DNA of 64,000 bases, taken from the NCBI GenBank assembly GCA_001644045.1, contig LUUF01000079.1, forward strand, positions 186,001-250,000. The letters run 5' to 3'. The notes under the pieces are model-generated. The model ran no database searches and had not been told where the DNA came from. It worked only from the letters and a program-made list of their open reading frames with translations. Within the stretch, counting starts at the first letter, position 1. Each line of letters opens with the position of its first letter. The position numbers and the translations under genes were made by a program. Below, piece by piece: positions 58,839 to 64,000 of the stretch. The DNA is from Methylomonas methanica. Lineage in GTDB: Bacteria; Pseudomonadota; Gammaproteobacteria; Methylococcales; Methylomonadaceae.

Positions 58839-59387
58839 ATGGCAGACAGAGAAGTTGTATTTTTAACCCGCGACGTCAACATCGTCACCATTCCGGACGG
58901 CAATCACGGCACCTTGAGCAAAGGCCAGGAAGTCACGATCCATCAGGCTTTGGGCAGCAACTATACCGTAGTTACCGATTACGGTCATATGGTGCGCATC
59001 GCCGGTATCGATGCCGATGCCTTGGGTAAGGAAACCCAGCATTTGCATACCCTGGTGTCGGAAACCGATAGCAAAGCGGTTGAAAAGAACTGCTGGGAAG
59101 TGATGAAAACTGTCTACGATCCGGAAATCCCGGTCAACATCGTCGATTTGGGTTTGGTTTACCACTGCAGTGCCAGCCCCAATGCCGATGGCGGCAACGA
59201 TGTACATATTCAGATGACCTTGACCGCGCCGGGTTGCGGCATGGGTCCGGTTATCCAAAGCGATGTCGAGAAATGCGTCCGCGCCTTGCCTGGGGTTAAC
59301 TCAGTTGATGTCGAAGTGGTGCTGGACCCGCCCTGGTCGCGGGAAATGATGTCCGAAGTGGCGCAGGTGCAGTTGGGTTTGTTTTAA
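58839..59387 (+). CDS. sufT: SufT-type Fe-S cluster assembly protein
   Basis: 182 residues from the ATG at 58839; an earlier open frame to 58758 overlaps yciK and is rejected. A leader-like N-terminal domain (about 1-75) precedes a DUF59/MIP18 domain with NCWEVMKTVYDPEIPVNIVDLGLVY and TLTAPGCGMG, whose Cys is conserved. These proteins help mature iron-sulfur enzymes. It is usually in a suf operon; here it ends the yciK-containing run. Confidence 0.9.
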   Translation: MADREVVFLTRDVNIVTIPDGNHGTLSKGQEVTIHQALGSNYTVVTDYGHMVRIAGIDADALGKETQHLHTLVSETDSKAVEKNCWEVMKTVYDPEIPVNIVDLGLVYHCSASPNADGGNDVHIQMTLTAPGCGMGPVIQSDVEKCVRALPGVNSVDVEVVLDPPWSREMMSEVAQVQLGLF

Positions 59388-59405
59388 CAAATCCCGTCTT
59401 TCTTT

Positions 59406-59433
59406 ATAGCGGCGGAAAATTGCCGCTTGTTTT
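59406..59433 (+). terminator. Possible terminator after sufT
   Basis: A six-base stem AGCGGC / GCCGCT (59408-59413 and 59422-59427) is followed by TGTTTT, 20 bases after sufT. Confidence 0.55.
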
Positions 59434-59544
59434 AAAAATCTGGTGCTGTTTTTTCGTAACCTTTTGTTATAGATAAAAAATAAATTTTTGGCATGTTCCT
59501 GGCTTGTTTGTTCTTGAACTTTGATTCAAGCTCGGGGAACCGTC

Positions 59545-60432
59545 ATGAAAGATAAAGCAGCCGATTTAGCTATTGTCAGCAATAAAACCTTTGAAGCGTC
59601 AACCGCTGTCAATTTGCATCACTACGATATCAGTAGTGCCTTGCAGACCTCATTGGAATTCAACGAGCTGATCAGCATTTTCTGCAATAAAATTCAAAAC
59701 ACCATTCCGCATAACGGCGTCGAATATATCAACGAAGAATTCGATTTGGAGTTCAAGCGCGGCGTGATGGCCCGCCACTCTTGCAGCTATGCCTTGAAAG
59801 TCGAAGAGCAACAGTTGGGCGAATTAAAATTGACCCGCAGCAACCGTTTCAGCAGAGACGAGTTGAAAATGCTGGAAAGCCTGTTGTGCTGCCTGATTTA
59901 CCCATTGAGAAATGCCACTTTGTTTCAGCAAGCATTGAAAATGGCATTTACCGATCCCTTAACTAAAACCAACAACCGCACAGCTTTCAATGATTGTTTG
60001 CTGCGTGAAATCAAACGCGCGGAGCGTAACTCCCAGCATTTGTCCTTGATTTTTGTCGATGTCGATCACTTCAAGCATATCAACGACGATTACGGTCATG
60101 GTTGCGGCGATTTGGCCTTGTCTTCATTGGCCGGCTGGCTGAAAGACAGTGTGCGCGGCAGCGACGCGGTGTTTCGTTATGGCGGCGAAGAATTTGTGAT
60201 CTTGCTTAGCGATACCGACATCGACGGCGCGATGGTGATAGGCGAACGCATCCGCGCCGATATCGAATCGCATACCTTGGCCTATGGCATGGACGTGTTG
60301 AACCTGACCGCAAGTTTGGGCGTTGCCAGCCTAAAAGGTAGCGATAGTCCCGAATCCTTGATCAAACGCGCCGACGCCGCGATGTATCAAGCTAAACAGC
60401 ATGGTAGAAACCGGATAGAAGTCGGATATTGA
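59545..60432 (+). CDS. Diguanylate cyclase (GGDEF)
   Basis: 295 residues from the ATG at 59545. The N-terminal 140 residues resemble a GAF-like sensor without membrane helices. The cyclase motif GGEEF is at 213-217, with FVDVDHFKHINDDYGH before it. It should make c-di-GMP in the cytosol. It is convergent with kdpE, with a short 45-base gap. Confidence 0.93.
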   Translation: MKDKAADLAIVSNKTFEASTAVNLHHYDISSALQTSLEFNELISIFCNKIQNTIPHNGVEYINEEFDLEFKRGVMARHSCSYALKVEEQQLGELKLTRSNRFSRDELKMLESLLCCLIYPLRNATLFQQALKMAFTDPLTKTNNRTAFNDCLLREIKRAERNSQHLSLIFVDVDHFKHINDDYGHGCGDLALSSLAGWLKDSVRGSDAVFRYGGEEFVILLSDTDIDGAMVIGERIRADIESHTLAYGMDVLNLTASLGVASLKGSDSPESLIKRADAAMYQAKQHGRNRIEVGY

Positions 60433-60477
60433 TTCGACTTTTCGCAAACCGTCCGAGCCGACGGAGCTTATTGAGGA

Positions 60478-61173
60478 TCAAACTCTAAATCGATAGCCCA
60501 CGCCCGACTCGGTCAGCAAGTATTTTGGTTGAGTCGCATCGTTTTCCAGCTTTTGCCGCAATTGACTCATATAAATTCGCAAATAATGTGGATTTTCTTG
60601 ATACGACGGCCCCCAAACTTCCTTCAAAATTTGCTGATGCGTCAAGACCTTGCCGGCGTGTTTAATCAGCACGCACAGCAAGCGATATTGAATCGGAGTC
60701 AGATGGATTTCGCTGCCATTCACGCTAACTACCCGATTGCGTAAATCCACTTTCAGCGCATCGACGGTAAACACCTCATCCTGAGTATGTTCCGCCGGCC
60801 GACTCGCATGCCGTAAAGCTACCCGAATCCGCGCCAACAATTCGCCAAAGCCGAACGGCTTGGTTAGATAGTCGTCCGCGCCGGCGTCCAACGCGTCGAT
60901 TTTTTGTTGCTCGTTGCTGCGCGCCGACAGCACGATGATAGGCACGGCCGACCAGCCGCGCACGCTCTTGATCACATCGACGCCGTCCATATCCGGCAAG
61001 CCTAAATCCAGGATCAGCAAATCCGGTTTACGCACACCGGCTTCGATCAGTCCTTGTTTGCCGGATTCGGCCTCGAATACGGCAAAGTCGTGCGTCGCCA
61101 GACTGGTACGCAGAAAGCGCCTGATCGGCGGGTCGTCTTCGATCACGACAATGACGGGATGCGTTTTAGCCAT
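60478..61173 (-). CDS. kdpE: KdpE response regulator
   Basis: 231 residues. The receiver domain has EDD (12-14) and phosphoacceptor Asp56 (LILDLGLPDMDG). The C-terminal winged-helix DNA-binding domain (about 130-230) has LTPIQYRLLCVLIKHAGKVLT and the terminal GVGYRF. It activates the kdp potassium-uptake operon. It is 24 bases downstream of kdpD. Confidence 0.95.
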   Translation of the reverse strand: MAKTHPVIVVIEDDPPIRRFLRTSLATHDFAVFEAESGKQGLIEAGVRKPDLLILDLGLPDMDGVDVIKSVRGWSAVPIIVLSARSNEQQKIDALDAGADDYLTKPFGFGELLARIRVALRHASRPAEHTQDEVFTVDALKVDLRNRVVSVNGSEIHLTPIQYRLLCVLIKHAGKVLTHQQILKEVWGPSYQENPHYLRIYMSQLRQKLENDATQPKYLLTESGVGYRFRV

Positions 61174-61197
61174 GGCTTAGCGCTGATAGGGTGCTGT

Positions 61198-63936
61198 TCA
61201 TTCCTCCGGCTCCATACAGGGAGGTGATTCGTCGTTGGGTAGCGCGAAGGTAAATATCGCGCCGCCCCCCGGTTTATTTTTAGCGCGAATCCGGCCGCCA
61301 TGCACTTCGACAATAGCCCGGCAAATCGCCAGCCCCAAGCCGACGCCGCTTTGCGCCGATTCGTGATGGGCTTGGTAAAACTTTTCGAACAATCTATCCT
61401 CCAGGCCTTTGGGAATGCCAGGGCCGTGATCGGCGACCGAGATTTCCATCGTCGTGCCAACGTTTTGGGCAAACACTTCTAATTCCGACTCCGCAGCGGT
61501 ATAGCGCAAGGCGTTTTCCAATAGATTAATCAGCACCTGTTCTATCAGCACCGCATCGACAAATACAAGCGGAATGCCGGGCGGGAGGCTGACGCTGACT
61601 TTTCGTCCGGCCAGATGTTTCTGCAAACGGGTCAGCACAGTGCCGATGATTTCTTCCACAGGATGCCACTGCTTGTTTAATTCCACCACGCCGGCGTCGA
61701 GTCTGGCCATGTCCAGAATATTATTCACCAAGTTGGCCATGCGTTCGGCCTCGTCATAAATGGCGCGGCCGAGTTCCTGGCGGTGCTGGGTTTGCAAATG
61801 TCCTTCGTCTTCGACCAGGGCGCTGGCCGAGCCGATAATCGTTGCCAGCGGCGTGCGTAAATCGTGAGAAATCGCGCTGAGCAGGGAATTGCGCAACTGC
61901 TCCGCCTCGATTTGCATCTGCGACGCCTTGGCCTGTTCTGCAAACCGTAAACGTGCGACGGCTTGGCCGATCTGCCGCAAAAAGGTTTCCAGCAATTTTT
62001 GCTGCTCCGGCAAGAACACCCGGCGTAAATTGACCGGCAACAGTGCCAGTACGCCGATGGCCTTGTCTTCATCTGGAATCGGAAAATAAATCGCGGCGCT
62101 GCCGGGCAATGTATGGGTACCTTGCCCAGCCATTTCGTTATGATCGTATACCCACTGTGCGACGCTCAAATCAGCCCCGCGTAGAGACTGGGGCAAGCTG
62201 TTTTGTTTGGGATAGATCAGACGTCCGGCCGGATTGGCAAATAAAATGACATTGCGGCTGCTGAACTCGGCGTGCAAATGCTTGACTGCTGTCACGACGA
62301 TTTGCTGCTCGCTTTGCGCTACCGCCAGTTCTTTACTCATTGCGTATAAGGCGGCGGCACGGCGTTCGCGATGCGCGGCAACCTTGGCTTGTGCGCGCAC
62401 ATTCACCATCAGATTGCTGATCACGATCGCCACCACCAGCATAGCCAGCAAAGTGATCAGATACTGGCTATCGGCTACCGACAAACTATAAAAAGGCTGC
62501 ACAAACAGCACGTCGAATACGCCGACGCTGAGCAAAGACGCCAAGACCGACGGCCCGCGCCCGAAATGGGTGGCGATGAACACCACGCCGAGTAAATACA
62601 CCATCACCACATTGGCCAGTTCGACCTTGCCGAACAACATTTTGCCCACCGTCGTGCAGAGCAAGGTCACTGCCATCGCCCACAGATAGCCGCGATAGCG
62701 TCGGCGAGTTTTAGTGGGGATACGTTGCCGCAGCCCCGGTAGCGGGGTTTTCTTGAACAAAGACAGCTCTGCTTCCAGCTCTTCCTGTTCGCCCATCTGC
62801 GGGCTGCCGAGTAAATAGATGTTGATATTGTGTGCGTGGCTGATCAGCACATCCACCACTGAGCCCAGCAACCAGCGCCGCCAGCCGCGTCGGCTGGGTT
62901 TGCCGACCACGATTTTGTTGATGTTGCGCTCGCGGGCAAAACGAATGATCGCTTCGCTCATCTCCGGCGCGCTGAGCGTGACCGTTTCGGCACCGAGCTG
63001 TTCCGCCAACCGCAATACCCGCAAAATGCCGTCGCGCTTTTCCGCGGGCAAGCGTGCCAATTCCGGAGTTTCCACGTACACCACAATCCAGGCCGAACGC
63101 AGACTGGTCGCCAAACGCTTGCCGGCTCTCACCAGGCGCTCGGCCAGCACGCTCGGGCCTATGCACACCATCAGCCGTTCGTTGACTTGCCAGACTTCGC
63201 GGATGGCATTGTCTTCCCGGTAATCCAGCATTTGCGCATCGACGCGATTGGTGGTTTGCCGCAAGGCCAGTTCGCGTAGCGCAATCAGATTTCCTTTACG
63301 AAAAAAATTCTGAATCGCCTGCTGGGCTTGCTGAGGTAGATAAACCTTGCCTTCCCGGAGCCTTAGCAGCAATTCATCGGGCGGCAAATCGACCAGTTCC
63401 ACTTCGTCGGCATCTTCGAATACCGTGTCCGGGACGGTTTCCCAGATACGGATGCCGGCAATCTGCCCTACATCGTCGTTCAGACTTTCCAGATGTTGCA
63501 CGTTCAGCGCGGTATACACGTCAATCCCGGCATCCAGCAGTTCGCGAATGTCCTGCCAACGCTTTGGATGCCGTGAACCGGGCGCGTTGGTGTGGGCCAA
63601 TTCGTCGACCAGTATGATGGCCGGCCGCCGTTTCAACGCGGCATCAATATCAAACTCCTGCAACACGGCGCCTTTGTAATCGATTTTCCGGGTGGGCAGT
63701 ATTTCCAGGCCTTGCAAGAGTGCTTGGGTTTCGCTGCGGCCATGGGTCTCGATCAAGCCGACTACCACATCGAGATTTTCCGCGCGCCGTTCCCGCGCCG
63801 CCAGTAACATCGCGTAGCTTTTACCGACCCCGGCCGCCGCGCCGAAAAATATCTTCAATCGGCCGCGCTTGGCTCTGGCTTTGTCGCGTTCGACGCGGGC
63901 CAGCAGTTGGTCGGGGTCCAGGCGTGGCTCGTTCAT
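61198..63936 (-). CDS. kdpD: KdpD sensor histidine kinase
   Basis: 912 residues. The N-terminal KdpD domain has Walker A GAAAGVGKS at 32-40 and VDELAHTNAPGSRH. A universal-stress-like domain (about 260-370), four membrane helices (about 415-505), a GAF segment and the kinase core follow. HisKA has SHDLRTPLATI with His691, and DHGPGIP and GVGLGLAI are intact. It senses K+ limitation or turgor and phosphorylates KdpE. It overlaps kdpC by three bases. Confidence 0.96.
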   Translation of the reverse strand: MNEPRLDPDQLLARVERDKARAKRGRLKIFFGAAAGVGKSYAMLLAARERRAENLDVVVGLIETHGRSETQALLQGLEILPTRKIDYKGAVLQEFDIDAALKRRPAIILVDELAHTNAPGSRHPKRWQDIRELLDAGIDVYTALNVQHLESLNDDVGQIAGIRIWETVPDTVFEDADEVELVDLPPDELLLRLREGKVYLPQQAQQAIQNFFRKGNLIALRELALRQTTNRVDAQMLDYREDNAIREVWQVNERLMVCIGPSVLAERLVRAGKRLATSLRSAWIVVYVETPELARLPAEKRDGILRVLRLAEQLGAETVTLSAPEMSEAIIRFARERNINKIVVGKPSRRGWRRWLLGSVVDVLISHAHNINIYLLGSPQMGEQEELEAELSLFKKTPLPGLRQRIPTKTRRRYRGYLWAMAVTLLCTTVGKMLFGKVELANVVMVYLLGVVFIATHFGRGPSVLASLLSVGVFDVLFVQPFYSLSVADSQYLITLLAMLVVAIVISNLMVNVRAQAKVAAHRERRAAALYAMSKELAVAQSEQQIVVTAVKHLHAEFSSRNVILFANPAGRLIYPKQNSLPQSLRGADLSVAQWVYDHNEMAGQGTHTLPGSAAIYFPIPDEDKAIGVLALLPVNLRRVFLPEQQKLLETFLRQIGQAVARLRFAEQAKASQMQIEAEQLRNSLLSAISHDLRTPLATIIGSASALVEDEGHLQTQHRQELGRAIYDEAERMANLVNNILDMARLDAGVVELNKQWHPVEEIIGTVLTRLQKHLAGRKVSVSLPPGIPLVFVDAVLIEQVLINLLENALRYTAAESELEVFAQNVGTTMEISVADHGPGIPKGLEDRLFEKFYQAHHESAQSGVGLGLAICRAIVEVHGGRIRAKNKPGGGAIFTFALPNDESPPCMEPEE

Positions 63937-64000
63937 GGCTGGGTAGTCTGCGCGTATGCGTCTAAGGCCAGGTTTAAAGCCAAGACATTCACTCTAGGTT
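63933..64000 (-). CDS. kdpC: KdpC, C-terminal end (rest outside window)
   Basis: On the minus strand an open frame enters from the window edge and encodes about 21 residues reading VNVLALNLALDAYAQ, then a stop overlapping the kdpD start (ATGA). This matches the C-terminus of KdpC, the subunit of the K+-transporting ATPase, and fits the usual kdpC-kdpD order. Confidence 0.75.
   Translation of the reverse strand, partial: PRVNVLALNLALDAYAQTTQP

Noticed and set aside
60449-60464. CCGTC/GACGG hairpin between the diguanylate cyclase and kdpE genes as a terminator
   Set aside because: Five-base stem without a T-run on either strand.

Overview
The window reads as an ordinary chromosomal stretch of a gammaproteobacterium, most likely an aerobic methanotroph of the Methylomonas type. 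That genus call is inferred from the overall flavour of the proteins (NifJ, Kdp, MtnA/MtaD salvage, a VPxPGA C-terminal sorting signal, many GGDEF/EAL and hybrid-kinase proteins). No pmo, mxa or rRNA marker lies here to prove it. About fifty genes are packed on both strands. No rRNA, tRNA, CRISPR array or transposase gene was seen.

Layout. 0-6.3 kb: 3' end of a flagellin gene, a P2-type cation ATPase, a lipoprotein plus CorA pair, and an exported peroxiredoxin. 6.6-12 kb: a GAF-GGDEF-EAL c-di-GMP protein and hflK-hflC. 12-14.5 kb: an AT-rich acyltransferase-3/SGNH gene split by an in-frame amber codon, and a small His/Pro-rich envelope protein. 14.4-16.8 kb (minus): ATP-grasp protein, DUF2905, YqiA-like esterase and rubredoxin. 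17-20.1 kb: L,D-transpeptidase, SRPBCC protein and a small membrane protein. 20.1-25.4 kb: nifJ, a dihydroorotate-dehydrogenase-like gene and a DUF4186 gene, preceded by two tandem inverted-repeat sites. 25.5-29.3 kb: a GCS2-type ligase and an AstE/AspA-type deacylase, separated by a small accessory island (a 193-bp palindromic element, an Imm51-like gene and a frameshifted HEPN-like gene).

29.4-32.3 kb: an unknown membrane protein and a protein with two amidase domains. 32.5-37.6 kb: a response regulator and a NIT/HAMP/PAS hybrid kinase. 37.6-39 kb: a CysB-type LysR gene preceded by a possible small RNA. 39-43.4 kb: a small periplasmic protein, an unusual Nramp-fold transporter, an AraC regulator and two secreted proteins, one with a PEP-CTERM-like tail. 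43.4-45.5 kb (minus): mtnA-cysZ-DUF1289. 45.7-52.4 kb (minus): an HD-GYP response regulator and a 1819-residue MASE1/multi-PAS hybrid kinase. 52.5-59.4 kb: mtaD-[MBOAT-SGNH]-ubiG-mupP-yciK-sufT. 59.5-64 kb: a diguanylate cyclase, then kdpC(partial)-kdpD-kdpE on the minus strand.

Themes. Methylthioadenosine salvage (mtnA, mtaD), c-di-GMP turnover (cyclases, EAL, HD-GYP), K+/Mg2+/metal transport (Kdp, CorA, P-type ATPase, Nramp) and cell-envelope modification (two acyltransferase systems, L,D-transpeptidase, amidase) dominate. The parts most worth a second look are the accessory island at 26.95-28.13 kb, the tandem operator-like sites before nifJ, the possible C-rich antisense small RNA at 37.8 kb, and the acyltransferase cassette inserted into the mtaD-ubiG-mupP-yciK block.
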